Positions 26,022 to 34,927 of a stretch of DNA of 64,000 nucleotides are shown here, in pieces. The notes beneath the pieces are model-generated. The model worked only from the letters and a program-made list of their open reading frames with translations, was not told the origin of the DNA and ran no database searches. The stretch comes from a bacterium (GTDB lineage Bacteria > Bacillota > Clostridia > Lachnospirales > Lachnospiraceae), in assembly GCA_023666335.1 (NCBI GenBank), contig JAMPCE010000004.1, positions 22,427-86,426 on the forward strand, in the 5' to 3' direction. Both the position numbers and the translations under genes were made by a program. Each line of letters begins with the position of its first letter. The first letter of the stretch is position 1.

Positions 26022-27022
26022 AAATACCCCCTGATCAGTTCATCCTCCTCATAATCCCTGTCCGCCGCCGTCCCGATCACTTCATTCCAGCGCATGGGAG
26101 AAATGCCGCTGCCCGGTCGTTTCGTGGTCAGATTCTCCTCCGTAAACATCTCGCCCTTATGAATCGCTCTCTGCGCCACGATACTCTTGCGTGCCACATC
26201 ACGGTTCTTGATTTCCGAAGCCGAGGGACGCTTGATCCCATCACCCATAGCAGTCTCAATATTGCGGATTGCCTGCACCATCGCGCGCAGTTCCTCCGGC
26301 TCAAGGCTTGCCTTGTGATCCGGTCCCTCCATATTGCGGTCCAGCGTAAAATGCTTTTCGATCACGACCGCGCCCATAGCCGCAGCAGCGATCGGCACTT
26401 CGATGCCCTGTGTGTGGTCAGAGTAGCCTACAGGCAGTCCCAGCTCCTCCCGCAAGGTACACATGGCTCTTAAATTGACGTCCGACATGGGCGTTGGATA
26501 TTCCGTATTGCAATGCAGCAGGGTGATCTCTCTGCTTCCGTTCTCTTGTAACACCCGAACCGCATCTTTCACTTCCTGCATTTCACACATTCCGGTAGAC
26601 AGGATAACAGGCTTGCCGCTTCTGCCGATTTCCCGCAAATAGGGGTAATTTGTGATCTCTCCGGAGGGAACTTTCCACAGCGCAACCAGATTTTCCAAAA
26701 AATGAATGCTGTCGATATCAAACGGCGTAGACAGAAATTGGATGCCCCGATCGGCGCAGAACTCCGCCAGTTCCCGGTGCATCGACTCTGTCAGTTCCAG
26801 CTTTCGCAGCATCTCATACTGAGACTCCTGCTTGTCCGCAGCGTTTTCCAGCTGATAGTCCGCTTTGCGCGCATCCTTCCGCACCAGATGATCCGCCTGA
26901 AAGGTCTGAAACTTTACCGCGTCTGCTCCGGCTTCTGCCGCAGCATCTATCATTTTCTTTGCCGTTTCCAAACTTCCGTTATGATTTACGCCCGCTTCCG
27001 CTATCACAAATATCTTACTCAT
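26018..27022 (-). CDS. neuB: Nonulosonic acid synthase NeuB/LegI with SAF domain
   Basis: The product has 334 residues, full family length. The TIM barrel runs from FVIAEAGVNHNGSL to about residue 270, with DAVKFQTFQAD, STPFDIDSI, VILSTGMCEM, LLHCNTEYPTP, VGYSDHTQG and IEKHFTLDRNMEGPDHKAS. The C-terminal antifreeze-like SAF domain (about 275-334) contains RKSIVAQRAIHKGE and TKRPGSGISP. It condenses PEP with ManNAc or a 2,4-diacetamido-6-deoxymannose to give sialic or legionaminic acid. It overlaps both NeuD-like and NeuC genes by four bases, forming a tight neuD-neuB-neuC order. Confidence 0.9.
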   Translation of the reverse strand: MSKIFVIAEAGVNHNGSLETAKKMIDAAAEAGADAVKFQTFQADHLVRKDARKADYQLENAADKQESQYEMLRKLELTESMHRELAEFCADRGIQFLSTPFDIDSIHFLENLVALWKVPSGEITNYPYLREIGRSGKPVILSTGMCEMQEVKDAVRVLQENGSREITLLHCNTEYPTPMSDVNLRAMCTLREELGLPVGYSDHTQGIEVPIAAAAMGAVVIEKHFTLDRNMEGPDHKASLEPEELRAMVQAIRNIETAMGDGIKRPSASEIKNRDVARKSIVAQRAIHKGEMFTEENLTTKRPGSGISPMRWNEVIGTAADRDYEEDELIRGYL

Positions 27023-27663
27023 TCCAGACTCCTTGTCCGCCTTGTATTCATCTCATATACCATCTCATGATCCCGAATGCTTTTCCGCAATGTCATGCCC
27101 GCCGCGACAATACATCCGTCCCCGACTGTAATCCCCTGGATGAGCGTAGAACCCGCCCCTACAAAGGTGTTGCTTCCGACAGTGACACCGCCGCACAGAA
27201 CCGATCCGACGGAAATATGACTGAAATCTCCCACCCGACACTCATGCTCGATCAGCGCACCGCTGTTGATAATGCACATGCTGCCAATTTTTGCATCCGC
27301 ATTGAGCATTGCCAGTTTGCCGATAAAATTTCCCTCGCCTAGCCCTGCGTCTTCCGCCACGACCGCCGACGGATCTATGATATTCGGCAGACGGAAACCG
27401 ATCTGCTTCAATCTGTCATACAAACGATTCCGCACCGTTGACCCGCCCAGAAATCCTACCGTCACAAAAGCATTGCGGACGCCCTGCGCATAAAGCGCCG
27501 GAAGATTATCGTCTCCGCCGATTATCTCATATCCCTTATAACATACTTTTCCGCGCTCTTCTTTATCCAAAAAACCGATGATTTTATATTCGCCCTGCCG
27601 TTTAATGCAGTCGATCACGCTTTTGGCATGACCGCCAGCTCCCAGTAAAATAATGTCTTCCAT
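27019..27663 (-). CDS. NeuD/PglD/LegH-like sugar O- or N-acyltransferase
   Basis: The product has 214 residues. I start at ATG 27663, which puts the family motif at the N-terminus (IILLGAGGHAKSVID); 27687 is an alternative overlapping the preceding stop. The N-terminal PglD-type Rossmann fold (to about residue 80) is followed by left-handed beta-helix repeats (IGSMCIINSGALIEHEC, VGSNTFVGAGSTLIQG). Enzymes of this type either O-acetylate sialic acid (NeuD) or N-acetylate the 4-amino sugar precursor (PglD, LegH). Position before neuB and neuC fits both. If the pathway is legionaminate, it would supply the missing LegH step. Confidence 0.82.
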   Translation of the reverse strand: MEDIILLGAGGHAKSVIDCIKRQGEYKIIGFLDKEERGKVCYKGYEIIGGDDNLPALYAQGVRNAFVTVGFLGGSTVRNRLYDRLKQIGFRLPNIIDPSAVVAEDAGLGEGNFIGKLAMLNADAKIGSMCIINSGALIEHECRVGDFSHISVGSVLCGGVTVGSNTFVGAGSTLIQGITVGDGCIVAAGMTLRKSIRDHEMVYEMNTRRTRSLE

Positions 27664-27679
27664 GCAATTTCTCTGCCTT

Positions 27680-28591
27680 TCAATCATACTCCGACTTTCC
27701 GAATTTCTTCCTGCTATAATCCGCAATCCCCCTGCACGTCGCGCGCACGAGTTCTTTCTTTCCCCGCAGCAGCCACAGCGCGCAGCACGCAGTCCTGTTT
27801 ACCGCATAATAAAGCAGAAAAAGCGGATATCTTGCCCCCAGATGCAGTCTGCTGCACAAAAGCCAGTTGCGGGCAATGTAATAGGCGCAGAGCGCACTGT
27901 CCGCTCCTCCGGAACCGGCGCCGACTTTATGATAGACTACGCCGCGTGGGCAGTAGTAAATCGCAATCCCCGCCTTTTGCAGGCGGAAGCAATACTCCGT
28001 ATCTTCATAATACAGGAAAAACTGCTCGTCGAGAAGCCCCGCCCGTTTGATCACCGTTTTCGGCAGTAAGAGACAGCATCCCGTAGCAAAGCCGATCCGG
28101 CGCTCTTCGTCAAACTGCCCTGCATCTTTCTGATCCAGTCCGATGTGACGCACTTTACGGATTACCGGCGATACTTCTCCTCCCGCCGACCAGAGCACGT
28201 CGCGCCTGTCGCTGTAACAGATCTTTGGCGCGATCACACTGTGCGGATGTCTGTCCGCGCACGCCAGAAGTTCCGAAAGCAGGCTTTCCCCCGCCTCCGT
28301 GTCGTTGTTGAGGAGCAGGACGTGATCGGCTCCCCACGCAAGCGCCCGGCGGATCCCGACATTATTGGCGTAGGAAAATCCGTAATTATCGTCGAGCAGG
28401 ATCATCTCGACGCGGGAATCCCCGCCGAACTGTTCCGCTATGACCTGCATGGAATCATCCTGCGAGGCGTTGTCCACCATGATGATCTTCTTTTCAAACG
28501 CACCCTGCTGTTGCAAGAGCGACTTGATACATGCCACATTATATTGTTTTCCGTTATAGTTTACCAGAATGACTGCAAGTTTCATTGTCAT
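27680..28591 (-). CDS. GT2-family glycosyltransferase (rhamnosyltransferase-like)
   Basis: The product has 303 residues. I choose ATG 28591 because GGAG lies eight bases upstream and the start overlaps the preceding stop by four bases. The N-terminus LAVILVNYNGKQYN is the GT2 opening. VDNASQDDS and LLLNNDTEA give the nucleotide and metal-binding acidic residues. FFLYYEDTEYCFRLQKAG is the ED-containing acceptor-side motif of the WcaA/RfbF-like subgroup. A hydrophobic C-terminal segment (RYPLFLLYYAVNRTACCALW) may attach it to the membrane. Rhamnosyl or similar deoxyhexosyl transfer is common in this subgroup but cannot be proved from sequence. Confidence 0.8.
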   Translation of the reverse strand: MTMKLAVILVNYNGKQYNVACIKSLLQQQGAFEKKIIMVDNASQDDSMQVIAEQFGGDSRVEMILLDDNYGFSYANNVGIRRALAWGADHVLLLNNDTEAGESLLSELLACADRHPHSVIAPKICYSDRRDVLWSAGGEVSPVIRKVRHIGLDQKDAGQFDEERRIGFATGCCLLLPKTVIKRAGLLDEQFFLYYEDTEYCFRLQKAGIAIYYCPRGVVYHKVGAGSGGADSALCAYYIARNWLLCSRLHLGARYPLFLLYYAVNRTACCALWLLRGKKELVRATCRGIADYSRKKFGKSEYD

Positions 28592-29703
28592 GCAAAGATC
28601 TCCGATAATACCCTGTAATATTTTTCCGTCAGCTTCCTCTGATCGTAAACCGAAAAATCCATCTCGGCGATCCGATCGACCTGCCTCTGCATAACGCGAA
28701 TCCACTCCTCCGCATCATAGGGATCTTTCACATAATTCGCCCTGCCCTGCGTGACTTCCGGAATAGAAGCCTTATCCGTCGTGATCACCACCGCGCCAAA
28801 GAGCATCGCCTCCACCGGCGGCATACCGAAGCCTTCAAACACGCTGGGAAACAGGAACGCACGGCAGTTTTGATACAGCGTGTTGCGCTCCGCATTCTCC
28901 ACAAACCCCGTAAGGGTCACAACATCTGTCAGGTCTTTCTCTCTGATCTCCCGCTCCAGCGCCTCTCTCCCTTTTCCGTTCACGCCGGACAATACTAATC
29001 TGCACGGCAGATCGATCCGTTCTTTCTTGATGCGCTCCATCACCGCAAGGAGCGTATCGAGATTTTTGTGAGGAATCATCTGTGATACCGTATAATAATA
29101 TTCGTTTTTGCGTATATCATATTTCTCTGCAAGCTGCGCAAAGGAGACCGTCTCCTCCCGATCGACCGTGATCGGATTATAGATCGTCGTGATCCGGTCG
29201 GCATTCACACGGTATCTCGCCAGAATATCGTCCCGCACCCATTCGGATATCGCGATCAGATGCGCCGAACAGTGCGTATCGAGCCACCAGCACAGTTTTG
29301 AGTAGGCGATCTCATGAAAAGGATGATACGCCGGATAATGCGCCGCCTGTAGATCGTGGATCACATTCACATAGGTAATGCCTCCGTTCAAAAGCGTCCT
29401 GCAATATACCGGCGTAAAACATTTCCGAATGCCGTGTTTTCGCAGGAAACGGTTCTGCCGGAAAAACTGCCACAGGATCCGTCCCGCTATATCCGCGGAA
29501 ACCACCTCCGTCTCCAAAAGATCGATCCGCTCATCCTGCGCATAATGCCGAAACGTCTCCCGATTATCTTTCGACACCATCAGGGAAAGATGAAAAGGCT
29601 CCTCCAATTGCAGAAAACCGTCCAGCAGATTCCGAATATAAAATTCCGTGCCGCCCACCTGTTTCGGGCGAAGCCACAGCAGATCCACCGCAATGTCAAG
29701 CAT
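28588..29703 (-). CDS. GT4-family glycosyltransferase
   Basis: The product has 371 residues; AAAGG precedes ATG 29703 by seven bases. The N-terminal domain contains LRPKQVGGTEFYIRNLLDGF. The donor domain starts at YYYTVSQMIPHKNLDTLLAV and holds VTLTGFVENAERNTLYQNC and PSVFEGFGMPPVEAMLFGAVV, the E-x7-E signature of GT4 enzymes. It resembles mannosyl/rhamnosyltransferases of the WbdA/RfaG group. It overlaps the DUF2304 gene by eight bases and the downstream GT2 by four bases. Confidence 0.85.
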   Translation of the reverse strand: MLDIAVDLLWLRPKQVGGTEFYIRNLLDGFLQLEEPFHLSLMVSKDNRETFRHYAQDERIDLLETEVVSADIAGRILWQFFRQNRFLRKHGIRKCFTPVYCRTLLNGGITYVNVIHDLQAAHYPAYHPFHEIAYSKLCWWLDTHCSAHLIAISEWVRDDILARYRVNADRITTIYNPITVDREETVSFAQLAEKYDIRKNEYYYTVSQMIPHKNLDTLLAVMERIKKERIDLPCRLVLSGVNGKGREALEREIREKDLTDVVTLTGFVENAERNTLYQNCRAFLFPSVFEGFGMPPVEAMLFGAVVITTDKASIPEVTQGRANYVKDPYDAEEWIRVMQRQVDRIAEMDFSVYDQRKLTEKYYRVLSEIFA

Positions 29704-30118
29704 CTGTCCGCCTTTCCCGATCCTGCCGCCCCGCCTCTTTGTCCTTTGCGGCATCTGCGGTCATCGCATTCCGCTCCAGTTCCCGCACCTTTTTATCCAG
29801 AATGGCCAGTTCCTGCGTCAGCGTTCTGATCTTGCTGTTCTGTCGGGACGCAATAGAAGTCAGCGAGAGCAGGATCAGGATGATAAAGCCGATCATAAAG
29901 ATAAACAGACCGTTCATATTATTCTGAATGCCAAATATATGAATGACTGCCACCAAAAGCTCCGGTATCGCCACCAGAAGCCCCATCACAAGACCCGCCA
30001 CCAGCCACAGCAGCGTATATTTGAGATTGAGCGCTTTCTGCTTCAGAAAATACAGGATCGCGATAAAGTAGCAGATGATTGCAACGATCAGCGAAATTCT
30101 GAGTGTAGCAGGTATCAT
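29696..30118 (-). CDS. DUF2304 small membrane protein
   Basis: The product has 140 residues with three hydrophobic segments (about residues 6-24, 34-60 and 68-90), then a charged coiled-coil-like tail (LTQELAILDKKVRELERN). Its length and layout fit DUF2304. Proteins of this family are usually encoded next to a dolichyl-phosphate-mannose-synthase-like GT2, as here: the ATG overlaps the stop of that gene by four bases. The partner relation suggests a membrane anchor or modulator for polyprenyl-phosphate sugar synthesis. Function is not established. Confidence 0.75.
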   Translation of the reverse strand: MIPATLRISLIVAIICYFIAILYFLKQKALNLKYTLLWLVAGLVMGLLVAIPELLVAVIHIFGIQNNMNGLFIFMIGFIILILLSLTSIASRQNSKIRTLTQELAILDKKVRELERNAMTADAAKDKEAGRQDRERRTDA

Positions 30119-30867
30119 TGCCGCTTACCTCCTTTCGCAGGGTCCGTTTTCTTTGCTCTGCGCAGACCGTAGCTCATGCGGCAGATCAGGATTGCCAGCG
30201 TTACTTTTATCATATAATAGACGGATCTGCGGAAAGTAATGGAACTGACCCCGCCCTCTCTCGCCCGCATCTGTACAGGCGCCTCGCATATCCTGCCACG
30301 GTGCATGATCGCGGAAACGATGGCCTCCGGCTCCGGATAATCCATCGGATAATCCCGACTGTAGATCTCAATAAACCTTTTGTTCACGGCGCGGTAACCG
30401 CTGGTCACATCCTTGATCCGTTTTCCCGTGGTGAGCAGAATGAGAAAACTCAGGATATTGATGCCTGCTCTGCGCCCCGCAGAACTTTGAAAGCCTTCTC
30501 TTTCCAGGAAGCGGGAACCGATCACAATGTCGGCTTCATCCCTCCTGATCGGCTCGAGAATTTTTTCCAGATAAGCGGCGTCATGCTGCCCGTCCCCGTC
30601 CATCTGCACGGCGATCTCATAGCCGTTCTTTTTCGCATAGATATATCCCGCCTGCACCGCTCCGCCGATCCCCATGTTGACCGGAAGATCCAGATATTGA
30701 AACTGCTCCTCCTGACAGATTCTTAACGTATCGTCCGTAGAGCCGTCATTCACGATCAGATAATCACACCAGGGCGCTTTCTCCTGCATATGCCTGACCA
30801 CCTGCACGATATTTTCCGCCTCATTGTAGGCAGGTATGATAACCAGTACACTGCTCTTCTCTTTCAC
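30115..30867 (-). CDS. GT2 polyprenyl-phosphate hexosyltransferase-like (DPM1 family)
   Basis: The product has 250 residues. The best start is GTG at 30867 (GAGGAG seven bases upstream), two bases after the preceding stop; the open frame upstream lies inside that gene. Motifs: VLVIIPAYNEAENI, VNDGSTDDTL, MGIGGAVQAGYIYA, and QMDGDGQHD containing the DxD-type metal site. This set marks the dolichyl/polyprenyl-phosphate-mannose synthase branch of GT2. It would charge undecaprenyl phosphate with a hexose. GT-C-like membrane proteins such as the one encoded directly upstream (30870-32456) are typical users of such a donor. Confidence 0.82.
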   Translation of the reverse strand: MKEKSSVLVIIPAYNEAENIVQVVRHMQEKAPWCDYLIVNDGSTDDTLRICQEEQFQYLDLPVNMGIGGAVQAGYIYAKKNGYEIAVQMDGDGQHDAAYLEKILEPIRRDEADIVIGSRFLEREGFQSSAGRRAGINILSFLILLTTGKRIKDVTSGYRAVNKRFIEIYSRDYPMDYPEPEAIVSAIMHRGRICEAPVQMRAREGGVSSITFRRSVYYMIKVTLAILICRMSYGLRRAKKTDPAKGGKRQ

Positions 30868-30869
30868 CG

Positions 30870-32456
30870 TCAGACTCCTCTTTTTCCCGGTAATCGTCTT
30901 CTTTTCACAAAGTCCCGCAGCCTCACGCGCCACAACTGCCGCAGAAGCACATAGTACGCGATATAAAAGGGACCGAACGCATATACCAGATAACGCTGCT
31001 GCCCGAAAAAGACAAGCGATATCACAATGACCATCACAAAGTTTGTGCCAAGTACCAGCGCCATCATCTCGGCGCTGTCATTTTTGATCCGCTCCTCCCG
31101 AAATCCCCATATCATCAAGGCTGTAGCCGACAAATACAGAAAAGCCGTGATCAGATGGCAGAGCAGATAGAGCGGCGCATATTGAAAAAAGACTGTACTG
31201 ATAAACGCCTGCGGCAGCAGCATCAGCGTATGGTACAAAAATCTTCCGAAATGCGCCCCGATCAGGGTCAGTCCTATCGTCCGCATATGTCCCGCCCTGA
31301 TTGCGCTGTAATTTTCCTCCTGAACGATCTCCAACGCATGTTTTGCATAATACTTTGAGGGAATCCACATACAGGTTTCCCCAACCTTTCCGATACCGCC
31401 CACGATATCTTTCCACATCCACAGTCCCTTTTCGGCATAAGCATAGCGTTGTTTTTCTGCGTCCGCTGCCTCATACAGCGCCAGATACAGCCCTTTCAAC
31501 ATCGGATCCGAAAAAAGTTCCGCATCCTCATAGTCCGCTTCATACATCCCTCTTGAGAAAATCAATGTCTGATACTGGCTGGTGGTAAAACGATACCCCT
31601 TTCTTCGTAACGCAGCCTCTTTCTCTTCCTCCGATAAGTTCGCTTCCTCTGCGGTACCCGTCTGCTCCGCAACTGCTTTTTGTGCTTTCTCCGCCATCAC
31701 ACTCTGATATTTTTCCGGCTGTTGCACCTGTAAACTATACAGATAAAAGGCATTGTTATTTTGCATGACAGCCTGATAGGCGCCCGCCGCTTTGGAAACC
31801 AATGCGATACCTGCCAGACTGACGACCACCGCACCCGCAATACCGACTACAACGCGTAATACTTTGTTTCCTCTGCCTTTCTCCTTCCCCCGCATACAGA
31901 TCAAATACAGAAAGATGATTCCGCACACACCGAAAAGAATCTGCAGCTGGGAGCGGATCATCGCCAAAAGCAGCGACATACCGACCGCACCGCCAAGCCA
32001 TGCATAACTTTTCTCCCAAACCGCCTTAAGAAGCAGCGCCCAAAAAAGATAAAACAGGGAATAGGCGACTCCCTCCGTCAAAATCGCCTGGGTCATTGCT
32101 GCCGCAGGCATTTCGATCGTATACGGATATAATGCAAATATGCTGATCAAAACGCCCTCCGCCGGGTGAAGACCAAACCGTTTCCTGACCGTCTCTTCCA
32201 GCGTGAACACGGAAAATGCCGCCAAAACAGCCTGTTCCGCAATGACCGCCCAAAGGTAATACACATCCCCAAACACAATCTGATTCAGCAGGATATAAAG
32301 CGGGTAAAGCGGCATAACGCCCTCGGCTTTGCGAATCATCAGATAACTTGCGCTGTCATCAAACAACACGGGACCGTCATGTCCCACCGCAAGGAAAACA
32401 ATGAGCAGCGCCGCGAACAAACCCAGCTGAAATCCGTATTTACGATCGTTTCGCAT
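30870..32456 (-). CDS. Polytopic membrane protein, possible GT-C-type glycosyltransferase
   Basis: The product has 528 residues with roughly ten hydrophobic helices and one long hydrophilic stretch (about residues 245-350). After the first helix (LGLFAALLIVFLAVG) comes GPVLFDDSASYLMIRKAEG, where the acidic pair in the first loop resembles the catalytic aspartates of GT-C enzymes. The start has GGAGGG seven bases upstream. The gene is followed by a polyprenyl-phosphate hexosyltransferase and DUF2304, the usual three-gene arrangement for adding a sugar on the outer membrane face. I do not recognise a specific family. Confidence 0.6.
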   Translation of the reverse strand: MRNDRKYGFQLGLFAALLIVFLAVGHDGPVLFDDSASYLMIRKAEGVMPLYPLYILLNQIVFGDVYYLWAVIAEQAVLAAFSVFTLEETVRKRFGLHPAEGVLISIFALYPYTIEMPAAAMTQAILTEGVAYSLFYLFWALLLKAVWEKSYAWLGGAVGMSLLLAMIRSQLQILFGVCGIIFLYLICMRGKEKGRGNKVLRVVVGIAGAVVVSLAGIALVSKAAGAYQAVMQNNNAFYLYSLQVQQPEKYQSVMAEKAQKAVAEQTGTAEEANLSEEEKEAALRRKGYRFTTSQYQTLIFSRGMYEADYEDAELFSDPMLKGLYLALYEAADAEKQRYAYAEKGLWMWKDIVGGIGKVGETCMWIPSKYYAKHALEIVQEENYSAIRAGHMRTIGLTLIGAHFGRFLYHTLMLLPQAFISTVFFQYAPLYLLCHLITAFLYLSATALMIWGFREERIKNDSAEMMALVLGTNFVMVIVISLVFFGQQRYLVYAFGPFYIAYYVLLRQLWRVRLRDFVKRRRLPGKRGV

Positions 32457-32489
32457 AACTGCCCTCCATTACTCCTCTCTTTTCCTGCA

Positions 32490-34328
32490 TCAACTATTGC
32501 CAGATCCACTGACAGGGCGCTCTCCAAACACCTCTTCCTTGCTCTTTTCCACTACCTTACCGTTTCCGACCTCGTAGATCCGGTCTACGTTACGGATGGT
32601 CGTCAGCCTGTGGGCAATGATGAGCATGGTCTTTGTTCCCTGCAGATTCTCGACCGCCTCCATGACCGCCGATTCCGTATCGCTGTCAAGTGCCGAGGTC
32701 GCCTCGTCCAGCACGAGGATCTCCGGATCGTGGTAAAGCGCTCTGGCGATCCCGATCCGCTGTCTCTGTCCGCCGGATAATCTGACACCTCTGTCACCTA
32801 CGATCGTATCAAGACCCCGCGGCAGGCTTTCTATAAATCCTGTGAGCTGCGCCATATCCGCCGCCCTCTCCACTGCCGCTTCGTCGATCTCCGATTCTTT
32901 CACGCCGAACGCGATGTTATTGCGGATCGTATCGTCCGACAGATAAATGACCTGCGGGATATAGCCGACCTGCGTATGGAATGTGCGCGGTCTTTCCCGT
33001 ACGTTCAGCCCGTCCGCCATAACCTTTCCCTCCTGCGGTTCGAGCAGACCCAAAATGATATCTACCATCGTTGTCTTGCCCGCTCCGGTCGTCCCGACGA
33101 ACGCCACGGCGCTGCCCTTCTGTATCACAAGATCCGCATCCCGGATCACCGGCTCCTCCACATTCGGATAGGTGAATGTCACATGCTCCACACGGATCTC
33201 TTTCTCCAGGTTCCACGCTTCCTTCACCTCGGCGTCCTGCTGTTCCACATAGGCGGCGATCTCCTCCAGATCGTGGCAGATCAGATCCACCGACGGCAGC
33301 GCGTACAGGATGCTCGTCGTATACTCGTTGATCTTACCGACGGACGGCATCAGGCGGAGCGCCGCCACGGCAAACGTCGCAAGCTGCGGGAGATAGTAGA
33401 TGACATCCGCCCCGCCAAACCGCAGTTTAATGATAATTGCCAGAAGAAGACCCGTCATGCACACGGCTTCCACAATATATTTCGGAAGAATGGAAATAAC
33501 CCGACTGATGCGCAGCCCTCTGGAATATTTGCTGTAATATTTCCGGTATTCATCGACAAAATACGATTCCCTGCCAAGGATCCTGATCTCCTTGATGCCG
33601 CCGAGCGACTGGTTCATCCACTGGAATATCATTCCTCTGTAGCGCTGGTTCTGCTGTCCCAGACCTCTCGCGTATTTTTTGGTGATAAAAAAGAACAAAC
33701 CCACGCAGAGGCAGAGCAGGGACAGAATAACGATGGTAATGGACTTGCTCTCGATCAACAGAAAGACGCCCAACACAAAACACGTCACAATCTCCGTGAT
33801 CAATTCCAGCGAATACATGATGACCTGCATAAACTGACTGGTATCTTCCTGTAAGCTTCTCTGCAGCGTCGCGATATTCTTGTCGAGATAAAACGTATAC
33901 GGCTCTTTCATATAAGTGGTGAGCAGCCGTGTGGACAGATTCTTCTGCGTATCGTAAGAGAATTTGAAAATATAGCTTCTCTCACAGATCAGATAAACAT
34001 TTTTTACAACATAGATCACAATGATAATAACTGACAGGATTGTCAGAAATTCTTTGTAATCCCGACAGGCAAAAGCATCATACAACCGTTTCAGATACCA
34101 TGTCTTTTGAATGGCGTCCGGATTGATCAGAATATCGGCAAACGGGCTGAAAACAGCGACTGCCGACAGTTCCAGAAAGCTGCCCGCGATCACCGCAAGC
34201 AGCAGGAGCATGACATTTCTCTTATCCCGTTTATCAAAAATATAGCCCAGTTTATATAAAACGCCCCTGATTCCTGTTTTTTCCATACTGATTTTTTTAA
34301 TCTTTTCCTTTCCGTCAAATCCGGTCAT
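32490..34328 (-). CDS. ABC transporter, fused membrane and ATPase domains (PglK/MsbA-like flippase)
   Basis: The product has 612 residues from ATG 34328, which overlaps the preceding acetyltransferase stop by four bases. A later in-frame ATG at 34286 is possible. The membrane part (about residues 35-310) begins NVMLLLLAVIAGSFLELSAV. The ATPase domain has Walker A VGTTGAGKTTMVDI, signature RLSGGQRQRIGIARAL, Walker B ILVLDEATSALD and IIAHRLTT. It probably flips an undecaprenyl-diphosphate-linked glycan across the membrane. It is the second of three such proteins in the window. Confidence 0.85.
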   Translation of the reverse strand: MTGFDGKEKIKKISMEKTGIRGVLYKLGYIFDKRDKRNVMLLLLAVIAGSFLELSAVAVFSPFADILINPDAIQKTWYLKRLYDAFACRDYKEFLTILSVIIIVIYVVKNVYLICERSYIFKFSYDTQKNLSTRLLTTYMKEPYTFYLDKNIATLQRSLQEDTSQFMQVIMYSLELITEIVTCFVLGVFLLIESKSITIVILSLLCLCVGLFFFITKKYARGLGQQNQRYRGMIFQWMNQSLGGIKEIRILGRESYFVDEYRKYYSKYSRGLRISRVISILPKYIVEAVCMTGLLLAIIIKLRFGGADVIYYLPQLATFAVAALRLMPSVGKINEYTTSILYALPSVDLICHDLEEIAAYVEQQDAEVKEAWNLEKEIRVEHVTFTYPNVEEPVIRDADLVIQKGSAVAFVGTTGAGKTTMVDIILGLLEPQEGKVMADGLNVRERPRTFHTQVGYIPQVIYLSDDTIRNNIAFGVKESEIDEAAVERAADMAQLTGFIESLPRGLDTIVGDRGVRLSGGQRQRIGIARALYHDPEILVLDEATSALDSDTESAVMEAVENLQGTKTMLIIAHRLTTIRNVDRIYEVGNGKVVEKSKEEVFGERPVSGSGNS

Positions 34329-34900
34329 TGAAAAAGCGCCTGACACAGACTCGCATGAGAAGCGTTATCGCTGATCTTTCGCGCGGGCACACCCGCCCAT
34401 GTCGTTCCGGCTTCCGCAATGTCCGTCGTAACGACCGCACCTGCGCCGACAGCCACATCGTCTGCAATGCGCACCGCGCCGATCACTTTGGCGCCGCTCG
34501 CAAAATAGCAGTTATCGCCGATGACCGCCGCCTCGTGTCCCCCGCTCGTCGAACCGATGGTCACGCCTTCCTGCAAGCGGCAGTTCCTGCCTGCCCGCGC
34601 ATTTGCATGAACGACGATCGTTCCGTAGTGCACGATTGCCAGCCCTTCCTGAAAGACATTCGGCGGAATCGTAAAACCGAGCCGCACACTCAGACAGTGA
34701 AAGCGGAACTTATCAAATTTCAAAATAAGCGCTGAAAGCAGCCCTTTTTTACAGTTGAGACCATATTCCACCCTGCGCAGCAGGATCTCAAATTTCCAGA
34801 TCTCATCTCCAAAGATATGCGGCCGCCGATCTTTCTGCCGCCCCAGCGCGACCTTGTCCCGTTCCAGATAATGTCTGTACGCATCCTTACTGTCTATCAT
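34325..34900 (-). CDS. Hexapeptide-repeat acyltransferase (serine acetyltransferase-like)
   Basis: The product has 191 residues. The first ~80 form a helical region (EILLRRVEYGLNC). The C-terminal part is a left-handed beta-helix with IVHYGTIVVHANARAG, LQEGVTIGSTSGG, IGDNCYFASGAKVIG and VAVGAGAVVTTDI, ending in the acetyl-CoA binding GVPARKI. The histidine in IVHYG occupies the usual catalytic position. In this context it most likely O-acetylates a sugar, like EpsH or other CysE-related capsule enzymes, rather than serine. Confidence 0.78.
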   Translation of the reverse strand: MIDSKDAYRHYLERDKVALGRQKDRRPHIFGDEIWKFEILLRRVEYGLNCKKGLLSALILKFDKFRFHCLSVRLGFTIPPNVFQEGLAIVHYGTIVVHANARAGRNCRLQEGVTIGSTSGGHEAAVIGDNCYFASGAKVIGAVRIADDVAVGAGAVVTTDIAEAGTTWAGVPARKISDNASHASLCQALFQ

Positions 34901-34927
34901 ATCGCTTCTTACCTCGCAGCCATCCCT